Source: Anthoceros angustus
Lineage: Eukaryota > Streptophyta > Anthocerotopsida > Anthocerotales > Anthocerotaceae
Assembly: GCA_010909165.1 (NCBI GenBank)
Contig: VJWM01000106.1
Coordinates: 248,001 to 312,000, forward strand
Direction of reading: 5' to 3'
DNA length: 64,000 nucleotides
In this document: positions 11,187 to 23,011 of the stretch, in pieces
Position numbering within the stretch: position 1 is the first letter of the stretch
Layout: every line of letters begins with the position of its first letter
Notes under the pieces: generated by a model
Databases searched by the model: none
Told to the model about the DNA's origin: nothing
The model's input: the letters and a program-made list of their open reading frames with translations, nothing else
Program-made: the position numbers and the translations under genes

Positions 11187-13001
11187 ATGGGAGCCGCCAA
11201 GGCAGACTTAGGGACCTTAGTAGATGAGTTCAGGTGGACAGGAGGAGCGAAACTTATTGGTGGTTCCAAGAGGTGTCGGATAAGTTGTGGAAGTGGTGAT
11301 GAAGACCTAGCAGCTGGGCAGGGTGTTGAAGGTCATTCTAGTTGTGGAATTCCAGTTGTTTCTCCTCCTTGGAAGAGGAGAGCGAGCAGGAGCTTGTTGT
11401 CTAGGTTTGAGTCTAAGGCGGAGGATGAGCAATGCGAAGAAAATGCAGCATGTTGCAAGTCAGAGTTTGGAGAGTGCCTGGAACAGCGCAGGTCAGGGCC
11501 AGCAGGTATGCTGGAGAAGGCCTTGGCTAAACTTGAGGCAGTGAAAGGTGCAGAGGCCAAGAAACGAGGGAGGAAGAACGTAGCCAAGAATCCGAAGCGT
11601 AGATCGAGGAGGAAAGAACATGGTGAGGAGAATGCCGTATCGGTGGAGGATGATGTGGGTGTGGATGGTGGTTGTTCTCATGTAGTTGCTGAATCGGTGA
11701 TGGTGGAAGCTAGGTTTAAGGGAGAAGAGCAGGACGACGGTGCTGCGGGGAGTTGTAGTAGGAAAAAGTCACTCGTCAGTTTGCATGGGGCTAGGAGAAG
11801 ATTGGAAGCAAGCCAGCATGCTGCTGACTTCGAGGCCGAGGATACCAAGATGTTGGAGGATATCAGTGTGGAGGATTCCTGTAGGCCTGGTGATGAGGAG
11901 TTGCAACAACGTGCATCAGTGAGCAGGGCCAGGGCTAAGCTGGAGGCAGTGAAGGCCAGCCAGCAGGCAAGTTGTGGGTTACGGCGGTCTAAGCGGAGCA
12001 TCAAGCCTGTGGTGCCAGCCTCCGTCTTATTTAGGGATGATGAAGAAGGGGGAGAGGGTGAAGGACTTCAAAGTCACTGGGAAGACGGTTGCTTCTCTAC
12101 GGATGACGAAGGTGCTAGAAGAAATGTAAAGCCCGCAAGACGAAAAGGTGTGAAGAAACGTAAAGCACCAAAATGTGCAGAGGAGAAGCATTCAGGTAAG
12201 GCCCAGAAATGTGAAACAAGGGTTAGGGCAGCGGATGTCGATACAAGGACAGGTCCGCTTCCGAGTAAGGAGCCGAGGGCTGCCTGGGTTCCTCCAGCAT
12301 CACCCTACGGTCTTATTCAGGAGACCCTGTACACAGACCCGTGGAAGACTCTTGTGGCATGCATGCTGCTGAACCAAACGTCCGGTCGCCAGGTGCGCTA
12401 CGTCCCCTTTTTGGTACCAAGCCCTTATAGCTCCAGAAGCAGCAGCAAGTGAATTCAGCACAAACTCCCTTGCGTAGGAAGGAAGTGACAGGTGTTGTGG
12501 GATCCCGCCTTACAGATGCATCAAGTGATTTGGAAGCTGTTCGAGCTGTGCCCAACAGCTGAAAGCGCTGTCACTGTCGAAACTGCCAAGATCGGCCAAG
12601 TGATCCGGTCCTTGGGCCTCCAAAACAAGCGTGCAAAAACGATCCAGCGATTCTCTGCCGAGTACCTGGAGGATGGCTGGACTGACGTCACTCAGCTACA
12701 CGGCATCGGCAGGTAGGATGCTGCTGCTGCTTGCCCTGACCAGTCTGTTCCACCGGGCCTGCCAAACGGATTTCTTTCCGTTCCCGTTTCCGTTTCCGTT
12801 TCCCTCCCCCTTCTCCAGTCGTCAGTTCTGACCAAACCTTGTTCACGGTTGCCTGCCCGAAGGTATGCTGCCGACGCGTATGCAATTTTCTGTGAGGGAC
12901 GGTGGATGGATGTGAGCCCCAACGATCACATGCTGAAAAAGTACTGGACGTGGCTGTGTGAGACCCAAGGACAAGGACATGGGTTCAAATCAGACTCGTG
13001 A
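11187..13001 (+). CDS. MBD4L: MBD4-like DNA glycosylase (HhH-GPD family)
   Basis: Three exons, 11187-12392, 12516-12712 and 12863-13001, joined at GT-AG sites in phase, give 513 aa. The first 390 residues are charged and low-complexity with Lys/Arg nuclear-type clusters ([20 protein letters not shown]) and duplicated [18 protein letters not shown] blocks; I see no methyl-CpG-binding domain. The C-terminal part is a HhH-GPD glycosylase fold: [28 protein letters not shown], the hairpin [15 protein letters not shown], and [14 protein letters not shown], whose Asp aligns with the catalytic Asp of vertebrate MBD4 (EDHKLNKYH). Such enzymes remove T or U opposite G in nuclear base-excision repair. 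The frame is open upstream of ATG 11187 to 10992; a leader intron 11092-11179 would shift frame, so I take 11187 as the start. Intron 2 contains a pyrimidine tract (12770-12825). Confidence 0.88.
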
Positions 13002-13549
13002 TTCATTCATGGAATCTGCTGTAAAGTATGGAGTGTACACATGTATGTACATAGATACAAGAAGCAAAGCGGAGAGGAAGCAAATGAGTGTGCCGCGCAC
13101 GATGCATGTACTACATATTGGATCGGCCTGGGTCGCTGTGGTGTGTGCTGGTGCAGCTTCCCTTCCGTGCGCAACTTCGGCATGCATGTACATACATGTG
13201 TGAAGGACACACCCGGCTCATCAAGGACAGCAGGCGGGCAAGTGTAGAGGAGAAAATCCTGTAGCTCAACTCCAAATCTTAGAGACGCAACAAGTACAAA
13301 AAGAGATAATGTCGGTCGGACTGGGGCAGCGGGCATGGGCGCGGCGGGTTTGAGACAGCGGCTCCCAGGCGCCCACTATTGAAGGGGAATCCGGAGCAGA
13401 TTCGTGTAGGCTACTGGGGAAAGCAGATCTGCGGGATTCCTGAATCCACGTAACGAAGTTTGTAGCCGGTGCACAGTGATGGGCAGCCCACGTAGACGGC
13501 TGGTGGAGGCCCAGGGGCCAAAACACAACAGAATAATGCTGTACAGAAC

Positions 13550-14300
13550 AATGCAATGCGACGCATCCGGGGTTCGGGTAACTGGGTTCCGAGTCCCGGG
13601 TCCCGGATCCCGGGTCCCGGGTGCTGGTCCTGGCCGGCGTACAATGGGACCGGGTGTGTAATGTATGTTGTACAGTACCTTTGGACAGGACGGAGAAGCC
13701 CAAGATTCCGCGCGAGGGGAGTGGGGGTTAGAAAGGCCAAGCAGGAAGCAGGAAGCAGGCAGCAGGCAGCAGGCAGCTACCCATGGATTTCATGGCAGGC
13801 AGCAGGCAGCTACCCATGGATTTCATGGCAGCAGCAGCAGCAGTGCACGTACTCGTACGAGTACGAGTACTCATACTCGTACTCGTACGAATACGAGTAC
13901 GAGTACGAGTACGAGTACTCGTACGAGTACATTACAGCAAGCTATGTACACGAACGGCAACAGTTTGCAACAGCAACTGCAGCGGAAAACTTGAAGGAGG
14001 AGAAGCAGAAGGAGGGAGCGGGCCGGACCGGACTGGCGTGGGGACCGGGAGCTGTTGGAGAAGAAGGAGCGAGGTCCCGGGCCTGGAAGGAGGCCGCGGC
14101 CTACGTGCCGCTGCCTCAGGGCTGGGAGACAAGGCGCCATAAGAAGGTGTGCGCTCAGCCTCTGCACGCAGCCGCTGTTGCTGGGCCGTACAGCCGGGGC
14201 CCCCCGCGGGCTCCAGCCTCGGGCCGGGGGAGAGGGAGGGAAAAAAAGAAGAATAAAAAAAGGGTGGGGGGAGTGGTGGGCAATTAGAGCAGGGCTTGGT
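13550..14300. repeat. Simple-sequence cluster: CCCGGG-rich, GCAGCAGG and GTACGA microsatellites
   Basis: Successive simple repeats. 13590-13625 is made of GGGTCCCGGATCCC-type units. 13738-13840 contains GCAGGAAGCAG/GCAGGCA units in which a block ending CTACCCATGGATTTCATG occurs twice (13776-13795 and 13809-13828). 13850-13930 is a run of TACGAG and its reverse complement CTCGTA, so it can pair with itself. The long frames across it are by-products of the repeats. Confidence 0.75.
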
Positions 14301-14459
14301 TAATCACGCAGAGCCGGCAGCCCAGAAGCCCAGTGCCAGCTCCCGCTCCTGCTCACCTGACTCTTTGCATTTATTCATCAGCACCGGCAGCAGCAGGGAT
14401 CGAGACTGGCTGGACTGACTCCGTCGTCTCGACATCCAAACCTTGCGCTCTGCTCTGAG

Positions 14460-14650
14460 CTCTGCCTCTGCTTCTGCCTCTGCCTCTGCCCCTGCCTCTG
14501 CCTCTGCCCCTGCCTCTGCCTCTGCCTTTGCCCCTGCCCCTGCCCCTGCCCCTGCCCCTGCCTCTGCCTCTGCAAAGCAACGCTGACGAGCGTCACTGTG
14601 CCGTACGGCCATCGAAAGACCAGGACCAGGACCAGGACCAGGGCCAGAAC
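14460..14650. repeat. CCTCTG/CCCCTG hexamer repeat and GACCAG repeat
   Basis: 14462-14573 is an almost pure hexanucleotide array (TGCCTC / TGCCCC). 14618-14645 is a short GACCAG array. They lie downstream of the LBD gene's 3' end. Any Ala-Glu or Arg-Gly frames read from them are spurious. Confidence 0.8.
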
Positions 14651-14795
14651 CTCGACCTCGGGAGCGAAGATCTGGTGAGCGGGTTCCTAGGACAGAAGGG
14701 TTCTTCTGCTCACGACCAGGCCGCAGACCAGGCCGTTGCAACCTCTGAACTGCCGCTGCCTGCTACTAGGCTGCTGCTGCTGGCTGCTTCTCGAA

Positions 14796-14840
14796 CGAGA
14801 CGAGACGAGACGAGACGAGAAGAGAAGAGACGAGATGAGA
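14796..14840. repeat. GACGA microsatellite
   Basis: Pentanucleotide GACGA array grading into GAAGA, GACGA and GATGA units, 3' of the LBD gene. Confidence 0.75.
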
Positions 14841-15378
14841 CGGCAGCAGGCAGGCAGGACCTCGGAAACCACTTCCCAGGCAGAGACCAGCCCTCGGCCC
14901 GCGCGGCACAGGCACACTTTACGATGGGATCGGGAGACGAGGCTGTCATAATATCGGAATTGGAAATGGAATTCCAGTACCAGTGGTGGTACTGGTAGCT
15001 GAGCAAAATTGGGCGCCTGCGACTGCCAAGGCAAAGACAGGCCAAGCAAGGAGTGAGAGTCGGGACTCGGGACTCGGGAGGAGCAGCAATGCTACACACA
15101 CAGTCCTGCTCCTCTCCAGAGGGGAGGATCTACAGTATTCCTCGTCACATGCAATGCTTCTTCGAGCTGCCACTTGTGGGCTCGGGTAGCGGGTGATGAA
15201 CTGCTCCACGACACATACAATCAGCCTGACCCTAAGCTAAAACTGCACTGCTAGTAAAACTCCTGCGTCTCTGTGGCTCTCGGTCCGGGAGTGCAAATGG
15301 CGCAGAAGCTTCTTCGCCAAACTCCTGCCTGGCTTGAATGGTGTGATACCACGTGTGAAAGCGGCTTTGCTACCACGG

Positions 15379-17055
15379 CTACCGCAGAAGAGGCAGCAGC
15401 TGCCTGTTAGACTGTAACGCGCTCGTCAGCTGCAGCGTCCATGGAGACATGGACACCGCCGATTTGGAGCTGTCCAGGCTTGTCACCGAGCCCTCCGAAT
15501 TCACAGACCCGCAGGAGGGGCTGGACACCCTCCCGCTGTCGTTCCCTGCTCCTCCTGCAGCTTGGCCAGGACATGTCTTCCGCTGTTGATGTTGCTGTTG
15601 CTGTTGCTGTTGCTGCTCCTTGGACTTGCCTAAAGAGTACGTGTTCAAGGCCAAGTTGAGCTCCACCGCACACGCAGCTGCAGCAGCAGCAGCCGCAGCA
15701 GCAGGCAAGGGCTTAGCATCCATCTCCCTCGCATCCACCTCACACCGGTCCCACGCTCCGGCTGCCGGGCGTTGCTGCCACTGGAGGTCCGGCTGCGCTG
15801 AGGCAGAATTGGAGTAGAGCTCCAGCCTCGGCTGCACTCTCCTGGGGAGAGGGGACATGACCTGGTTCCCCATCCTCACATCATCGTCGTCCAGCTCCCG
15901 CTTCACCCTCGTGTCCACCACGCGGCTTCCCGAGTGCTCGCCCTGCACACCGCACCACAGCGTGTAGGGAAGCGAGGAGGAAACCACCGCCGGAGCCGGC
16001 TTCACCGATTGCTGCCATGTCCGCCGGCCAGCATCGCCACTCTCCTTGGCGCCTCCATCTCCGTCCCCGTCTCCCGCCAAGTTCACAGCACGCGGCCTCC
16101 CCGATCTCCACTCATGCCCCCGCAGCAGCACCTCCCGCAGCTTCATCTCCTCCCCGACCCCGGTCCGCTCCTCCACCAGCCTGCCGGTACCGGCGCTACT
16201 GATCTCCGACGCGTTGTCCATGTCGTAGGCGGCGGCTCGCACTGCCGCTGCCGTGAGCCCCACGGCCAGCCCCTGCTGCCGCACCTCCTCGTGCGACTGG
16301 GACTGGGACTGCGCCGAATGCTGGTGGAGGCCGGTGAAGGAAGAGCGGGCCCTGCAGCTGCTCGGCCTGCTGGCCACGGCAGGCATCACTCCCAGGCCCA
16401 GGCCGGGGTTAACGTTGCTGCCTCCCCTCTCCAGCGGCGGAGCCTGCGGAGGCAGATGCCGAGGCAACGGAAACGTTCCTCCCGCTCCGACTCCGGCTCC
16501 CGCAACGGCTGCCGGAGCAAGACTCCCACTCCCTCCCAGCCCCAACCCGAGGCCGCCGCCTCCTCCTCCTCCTCCTCCTCCCGCAGCAGGCGCCTTCAAC
16601 GATCCTCCCTTGAGCACCGTCTCCACAGCCGCCTCGCAGGCGCTCCACTTCCCGGACCACAGCAGGCCCAGCGCGCCGTGCACCGGATTCACCGTCCTCC
16701 CGCACGCCTCGTACAAGAGGGACTGGAACAAAGCTGCAAGCAAATTCCACACCGTTCAACACCTTTCCAATTCCCCTCCTCTCCCTCGCCTCACTGACAT
16801 GCAAATTCCTCCCCTCCCCCCCCCATCCGGCACCACCCGGCGGCGAATTCGGAATGCGGAAGTGCACTCACCAGCTCGCTGATCCTCCGGCACGGCGCCG
16901 ATGAATCCCATGAGCCCCGCGCGCCCGAAGAACTTCGCCACAAACACAGTAGCATTCCCCTGCGCGTCCGCGGACTCGATCCACTGCAAGCACGGCCGCA
17001 GCACGCAGTTGTCATTGCAACCCTTGCGCAGCACTCGGCAGCCGTTGCAGCTCAT
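15379..17055 (-). CDS. LOB-domain (LBD/AS2) class II transcription factor
   Basis: Two exons, 16872-17055 and 15379-16733, encode 512 aa. Residues 3-17 carry the CX2CX6CX3C zinc-finger-like block ([15 protein letters not shown]), followed by [20 protein letters not shown] and [20 protein letters not shown], then [16 protein letters not shown] and the tryptophan-containing block GLLWSGKW. This is diagnostic for class II LBDs (LBD37-LBD42 group), nuclear DNA-binding proteins tied to nitrogen and anthocyanin control in seed plants. The intron position is the one expected for class II. After residue 105 the protein becomes low-complexity: a run of ten or more Gly, poly-Ala and poly-Gln; the ending is rich in Ser. 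At 512 aa it is about twice the usual length. The frame stays open 42 codons upstream of the ATG, but the conserved [13 protein letters not shown] start fixes 17055. Confidence 0.9.
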
Positions 17056-17379
17056 TCTCAGCTCCCCTTGGTCTCGGTCTTCTTCCTCCTTCTCCTCCTC
17101 CTCCTTCCCAGCAGCGCCCACTCCCGCAGCAACAGCGCCAGGCTGAAGAGCCTCGCGCGCGGCCGGATCGCACACACACAAGCGCGTCGCTCGCCCCGCT
17201 CGTCACTCTCGCGTCTCGCACGTCTCGCACACGGACAGCGGCAGGAAGGCGCGACTCGTCGGCGTGTAGGAGGCGAGAAACAGGAGCGGAAAGGAAGACG
17301 GTAGCGCGCGCGCTCTAGGACAGCTGCTGCTTGCCGGGGGACGTGAAACCCGCTGGTTCCAAGTATGTGGGAGGATCCA

Positions 17380-18260
17380 GTGTGTGACTCGCCTGTGTGT
17401 CAGCCGAGCCCGAGCCCGAGCCCGGAACCGCTGGGCGGCGACCGGCGGGCCGGTGCCGCTCCCGGTGCCGGTGTCGCGACTCCACCCGGGGCCCCTCGCG
17501 GCGCCAAGGGCCACAACGATGGAACCATAGCTCTGGCTCTGGCTGCCCTGCCCTGCCTGCCCTGCCCTGCCCTGCCGGGTGTCGCGAAACCCCAGGCCGG
17601 GAGAGGCTCGGAAGCGCCGGCGCGGCGGGCCCGCCTGTGCGTTGGGCCCGAGACGGTGGGCCGCCCGCTCTCTTAATTGACCTGCGTTATTACTCGGGAG
17701 TGATAGTATCGCCGCGTATCGCCGTCGCGGCACAATTAATGCGCGGTGGGCCTGGCGGGCCGGGCCTGGCACCGCCGTTTCGCCGGCGTCATGATGCAGT
17801 TCTGGAATCTTTAGAAGGCCAGCGCTGGGCCTAAATCTGCCGTGGATCCAGCATCATGGCGCGGGCGCGGGCCGCGGGCGCCGCCCCCGATAGGGTTGGA
17901 ACTCGGTAGGGCCGGGGCCGGGGCCGGGCCTGGTGTCACCGGCCTGGCCCCCGGCCCGGCCAGCCGGCGTCTAGGGCACCGCGCCTTTCACGCTGGCTGT
18001 TGCCCCAGCCTAGGCAGCCCAGCCCTTTAGCCCAGCCCTTGGACGCGGGAATAAACACGATGCGGCTGGGGCTGGGGCTGGGGCTGAGGCTGAGGCTGAG
18101 GCCGAGGTGTGGCTGAGGCTGAGGCGGAAGCGGAAGCATCTGGAGCTTTCCTCGCGGCCAGGGGCCGGGGCCGGGGCCGCGGCTTTTGTGAGTCGCGGGA
18201 AGCGGCCTGGTCACGCACCACCTGGTCGCCCGGCCCGGCCCGGCCCGGCCCCTCCCGGCA
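17380..18260. repeat. GC-rich simple repeats upstream of the LBD gene
   Basis: Patches of CCCGAG (17405-17425), GCCCTGCCCT (17538-17578), GGGGCTGGGGCTGAGGCT (18066-18125) and CGGCC (18230-18255). There is no convincing coding signal. The block forms the upstream region of the LBD gene and may act structurally or be inert. Confidence 0.6.
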
Positions 18261-18694
18261 CCGCCCGGCGTCCCTTCCCCGCGTCCCAGCTGTTGCTCGC
18301 TTTGTCCCATTTTGTCCCCACCTCGCCCTTATCCACCACCACTTCCAGTCCACGAGTCCATTTCTCGACTAATCCCGGCCCTCTGGAGTCGACTGTCGAC
18401 TCGCGTCGCTCCCCTTCCTCTTTCCATCACCGCACGCAGGTCCCGGGATCGAGGTCCGGGGACCTCGAGTCCAACGTCCCTCGTCCCCGCTTCGCCTTGC
18501 AATGCATAGTTCACCTACCTAGGCCACTGTAGCTACCTGCTCCCCCTCCGGATTCCCGCATACGCAATGCACCATGCACCGGCATCTCCCGTTGCACCGT
18601 CGGGTTTTCGCAGGCACTAGTGTACCCCCGTGACTGCCGGTAGCTGCCTCTGCCCATGTGTCTGTTTGTGCAAAAATATTCCTATGTGTGCTGC

Positions 18695-18750
18695 TGCCAA
18701 AGGTGACAAAAGGTGACAAAAGGTGACAAAGGTGACAAAGCAAAGGTAGG
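18695..18750. repeat. AAAAGGTGAC tandem repeat
   Basis: Five adjacent copies of a 9-10 bp unit (AAAAGGTGAC, last copies AAAGGTGAC), followed by CAAAGGTAGG variants. A 16-bp doublet containing AGCATCACCGGATT lies just after it at 18786-18813. Confidence 0.8.
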
Positions 18751-18849
18751 CAAAGGCTTTCCCCTTCCTTCTCCTGCTCAGGCCTAGCATCACCGGATTA
18801 GCATCACCGGATTCCCTTGCGTTTCTCCCAACACTGCGTCGAGTTTTAA

Positions 18850-21255
18850 CAAGCATTGTCTAAACTTATATGTTCTTTTCGGGTGGTATATTTTGTTTTG
18901 TATTATTTTTATATTATTGTTGATCCGATGCAGCGACGAGTTTTCATAAATGTTACGCAATCTATATCGAAGTTTGAGATGCAGTGTACTACGGATGGTT
19001 CGTCATCACAGACTTGTGCACACCAAAGTGATCAAGGCAGATTCGGAACAGTACTTTTTTAATACATAATCTAAGAATGAAATATTCTAAATCAGTTGGG
19101 TTAGGAATTTTAGTCTCTAATAATGTGTCTTGAAACTTATGTCATGAAAGTGACCACAAGAAAATATATAATTTAAGTTTGATACCAAAAGTAGTACAAA
19201 TGTAGGAAAGAAACTTTGTCTACTCGTTCCTAGAATGTTCTTGATAATAAAACGTTGTGTTGTTTTATGTGCCTTGTAATACCACGTCCTTACATTTTTA
19301 GTCAGGACTTAATGTGAATCAATTGCCTTTCATTTTAATTAACAATATTCGAACATGAAGGAAGCTAATAATAATCTTAAGGCTTTCTTGGCTACCTTAG
19401 GGTGCAATATTTTGGATACAACATGTAGCTTTGAGCATTGCACGATCTCGTGCACACGTGAGAAGCTAGGTGTTGCGGCTAGATGTTGCGCTACAAGCTT
19501 TGCTTGCATTCTCTTCTCTATCTATTTGAATATCTTTTCATTTGCTTTTACAAGCTACGTTGGGATAATAACGTAATTAGATTACAATGAAGCAAAATCA
19601 AAATGTAAAATCCAATTTACCAAGTTGCTTCTTCGTTTCTTGCCTTCGTGCTCGTGGCGCTCATTTCTTCCGCTCAATTCGTGGCGCTCACTTCCCTACC
19701 AAGCAGATCTTCGCTTCTAGCTTTTGCGATGACCAAAACCCACCAACGATCGAACCATAGCTTTTCTTGCGGTGCGAATTCCTGCTCTTCCTTTTGCGCT
19801 CCTAGCGCAGACGAAGCGAGCGCAACGAGCACAAAAGCGAGAAACTAAGAAAGAACCTAGTAAGTTGCATTGCACATTTCGAATTTACTTCTTTTTTAAT
19901 CTAATAATGGTCTTTGTTATATAAGAATGATCTTTTTTCACCGAATAATGATGTCCAAAGTTCCTTCTCCCCGCTTCCTGTGAAGTGGAAACATGTGTCT
20001 AGAGACCCCATGAGGTGCACATTCACCTTCAATGTCGTTGTAGGCCTAGATTACTCCCAAAGGGTGGTTTGTGCCAAGGATGCTAACTTCTATAAGCTCG
20101 ACCCTACGCCTAAGTCCGGACTTCACTATCACTCCTCTTACCATCTACTCAACTACTACTACCTCCCGACTTATCCAACTACCATAGATCTTATTCCCCA
20201 ACCACTGATCTTATTGCACAACTCCCGTTCCCGAGCTACTACCACGGTCGCTCTCACCACTACTGTTGGTGCTCAGGCCTACAAGGGTGGGTCCCATGCC
20301 AAACCCTAGCAACTTATTTCGTGCCAGTGGATCCCCTGCCGGACAGCTACCCACAGTGAATCAGATATTTGCACTCCACACTTCATACACACCAATTCCA
20401 AGGACCGGTTCCTGGATCCCTCTGGCAACCGCTCTCACACACACACAAAGGGCACCACACTCACACAATTTCCACAAGGGAACGTTGTTTTCCCTTGTGC
20501 ACACTTCCACCGACAGCACCGGTTTAGGTTCTCTTCGATCCACAAAAACCTTCACTGTTAGTTTCCCAATTAGTTCTCCTTCTCAACTCCTCTTTACGGT
20601 CTCAACCTCGTATACATCAGTGCTCGATTTTCTTTACCCAATCTTCTTCTCTCTCTCGATTCGCCCAGCCTCAACGCACACAAACACTCTCTTAATTTGA
20701 ACACAACCAGGGAAAAGGGTAAGGGAAAGAAGAATCCTCGGGCGTCACAGCAGGCATTACGAGCAAGCTCCAGAGCCGCCCCGCGCCAATCCTAAGTTCC
20801 TCCTCCGTTGTCGGTGAGGGCTCTATCACCCCTTCCCCGGTTGTGGAGCAAGCTCTCGACCACCTAGGGCGTCTCGCGCACCACCCACGTCGATCGGACG
20901 TCTCCAACCACGGAGTGTGGGGATCTCAACCGAGGTGCTCGATGTGAGGCTGTAAGCCCCTTTATATACATTGGTGGGCGTCATAGCCACCAAACATCAA
21001 GTCCTAAAATGGCGGGCAAGGCTGGTGAGCGGCCTTCAGGTCCGGGATGGCATCCTATCAAGGTTCTATCCTAGGATGCCACTACTCTGCCTCGTTATCT
21101 TGGCGCCCTCAGGTTTGGTGCTGCCCTCCGTCCTCTGCTGCCACCTCCATGGGCCCTCCTCCCTCGCCGCTGGTCTGACAAATCCTCCTTGAACCTCCAC
21201 TCGCTTCAATGTTGGTGGACTCCTCGCTCACGATGCGGGTGTCTGCTCTAGAGCT
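18850..21255. other. Intergenic stretch without a recognised gene
   Basis: AT-rich to 19.6 kb, then mixed. It holds one inverted repeat (see separate entry) and short pyrimidine-rich tracts (20380-20690). A TATATA motif at 20962 on the plus strand follows a CT-rich stretch and could be a promoter or an LTR relic, but nothing else supports that. Confidence 0.4.
19629..19851. repeat. Imperfect inverted repeat, about 34 bp arms
   Basis: The left arm 19629-19662 and right arm 19818-19851 are reverse complements with a handful of mismatches; both contain GTGCTCGT, GCGCTC and a TTTCT stretch. The spacer is 155 bp. It could be a MITE-like remnant or a hairpin-forming locus. No target-site duplication was identified. 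Confidence 0.5.
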
Positions 21256-21259
21256 CCAT

Positions 21260-23011
21260 CCACCCTTGCTTGCGCCTATTCTTTGAGGATCATTAAGCTC
21301 TTCTTCCACCCATGCTGGGCTTCTTCCTCATAAGCTCCTTCAAGGCGCCTCATTATATGAGTTTACCTCCGGGCATAGTGGAAGGACCATTTGCTTGAGT
21401 CCTCACTTGCGGAAGGTAAGCCACAGTCCCTCTTATTCCCACACGCATAGATGATGGGTTAAGCCACGCGTTCCCCATTCACATAGAGACCAAGAACATA
21501 AGATTCCTCATCCATGTGCCGCAACATAATAGGGCCTCCTGCTGCAGATGAGGTGCTTACCCCCTCCTCCTGTGGACTACCCCTGGCCGCCTGAACCATG
21601 CCCTCGAAGGATGCCACGTAGCCTCCTGTTGCGCCACTCATGGTTGCCTTAGAGGTGGGTTCTCCAACGTCGGTGGGGATTTCCGCTACCTCGGTAGTAG
21701 ACTCCACGACAGTTGCCTGTTCCACAACCATGGTAGGGGTTTCTGCTACCGCGGTCGTCTCTCCCTTCACTCCGGTAGTGGCTTCCACTACCTCGGTCGT
21801 GGACCTGCTGCTCCTCTTCCCTTTTCCCTTCTCCTTCCTGACTCGGCCGCGCGCCTCGTCTCGTTCCCGCTTGTACCGGTCTGCCAACTTCCGAACCTTC
21901 TCCACAAAGGCTACCTCTTGCTCTTGGGCCCGCAACAGTTCTCCCTGCATCTCCTGATTTGCTTCATATGCATCCTTAATCTGGGCCATGAGCGATTCTT
22001 GCTTACTCATCATGGAATGTAACTCCTCCTGGGCCTTGCGTAACTCCTCCTGGACTTTGATCCTCATCTCCTCCAGTGCCTACTTCTCTTCCTCCAACTG
22101 TTTTCGCCTAGCCTCCTCCTCATCGAATTTAGCCTTCACCACTGCCCTGCGAGCCGGTGAGTGCCTGGTCTAGCATGTCCGTGAGCCGAATCATGGCTGT
22201 TGTCAACTCCTGCAGATCCACTTGTTGAGGAGGAGCCGCGCCGGACGCCATTCCTCTATCAAGCACCCTTTTTCCCAGCAAGGTGCGTACCCGAACTATC
22301 TCCGCCACAGCGAGCTCATTCGCCAAGGGAGCTCCCTTGAAAATCTCTTCCCACCCTGATGAGGGTTCCGTTGCTGGGGCCAACCCTAATTCTTCCGGGG
22401 CCTCTTCGTCACCTGCATCCAGGTCAGCAAAATTGTCCTTCTCAGGTCGCGCCTCTTCATCTGACAAGTCAATCTTTCGCTTTGCCTTCATCTTCTTCGC
22501 CTTTTCTGCCACCGCCGATCGGTGGCGGCGCATCCACCTTCCCTTTGAGCATTCCCTCGGCCTTCCTTTTCTTGTCTGTGGTGACCTCCCTTTCTTTCGT
22601 GGATTGTGTGTGTGCTGGTGCACGGGAACGAGAGAGCGCAAGGGGCAAGCAAGCAAAAACAAAAAACGGTTATATTTCATTTTTACAAAAAGAGAGTATA
22701 TATGAGTATTTTAAAAGAGTAGTTATAACTGATTATGAAACTACTAACCTAACTAACATAATTTCCTTTACTCCCTCTTAGTTGAAATAATCAGGGTAAG
22801 AGAAATATGAAAAGTAGGCTAATGTAAACCATAACACTAAAACCCAAACATACAACTATCTCCCTCTTAAGCTCCGAAAGAGGGTAAGGCCTTAATGTTG
22901 TAGTTGAGCAGCGCACGATTAGCACAAACTTTGTGGCTTCATCCACTGCGCTGATCAATATACCAAATATATTAATGTGCAGTGAACACGATAATTTTTG
23001 AAGGGGATATA
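21260..23011 (-). pseudogene. Coiled-coil transposon-associated gene, duplicated unit A
   Basis: Minus-strand reading covers RPEK...LSDEEARPEK, an acidic linker, GWEEIFKGAPLANELAV, DLQELTTAMIRLTDML, then a long heptad region (EELRKAQEELHSMMSKQESL, KVRKLADRYKRERDEARG), a Val/Thr-rich repeat of TTEVVE type and a tail IMLRHMDEESYVLGLYVNGE. One in-frame TAG (22080-22082) splits the frame just before the coiled coil. The unit also contains a complete LTR (22595-22770), a polypurine tract and the adjoining end of the Copia interior. It is one of two tandem units whose shared boundary word is CCACCCTTG. I do not know the protein's function; with the 35.57-36.33 kb part it looks like a plant-mobile type protein. 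Confidence 0.55.
22595..22770 (-). repeat. Copia LTR copy inside duplicated unit A
   Basis: This 176-bp copy is identical in length to the LTR at 35387-35562 and differs at two positions by my alignment. It is followed at 22771-22781 by the polypurine tract (CTAAGAGGGAG in element sense) and preceded by CTTTC, the same target-site word. Confidence 0.85.

Noticed and set aside
14304-14741. Minus-strand frame rich in Ala-Glu-Ala-Gly
   Set aside because: It is the translation of a TGCCTC/TGCCCC hexamer array; all frames stay open for the same reason.
15934-16882. Plus-strand frames of 209-287 codons opposite the LBD gene
   Set aside because: Antisense shadows of low-complexity GC-rich LBD exon 2 with no domain.
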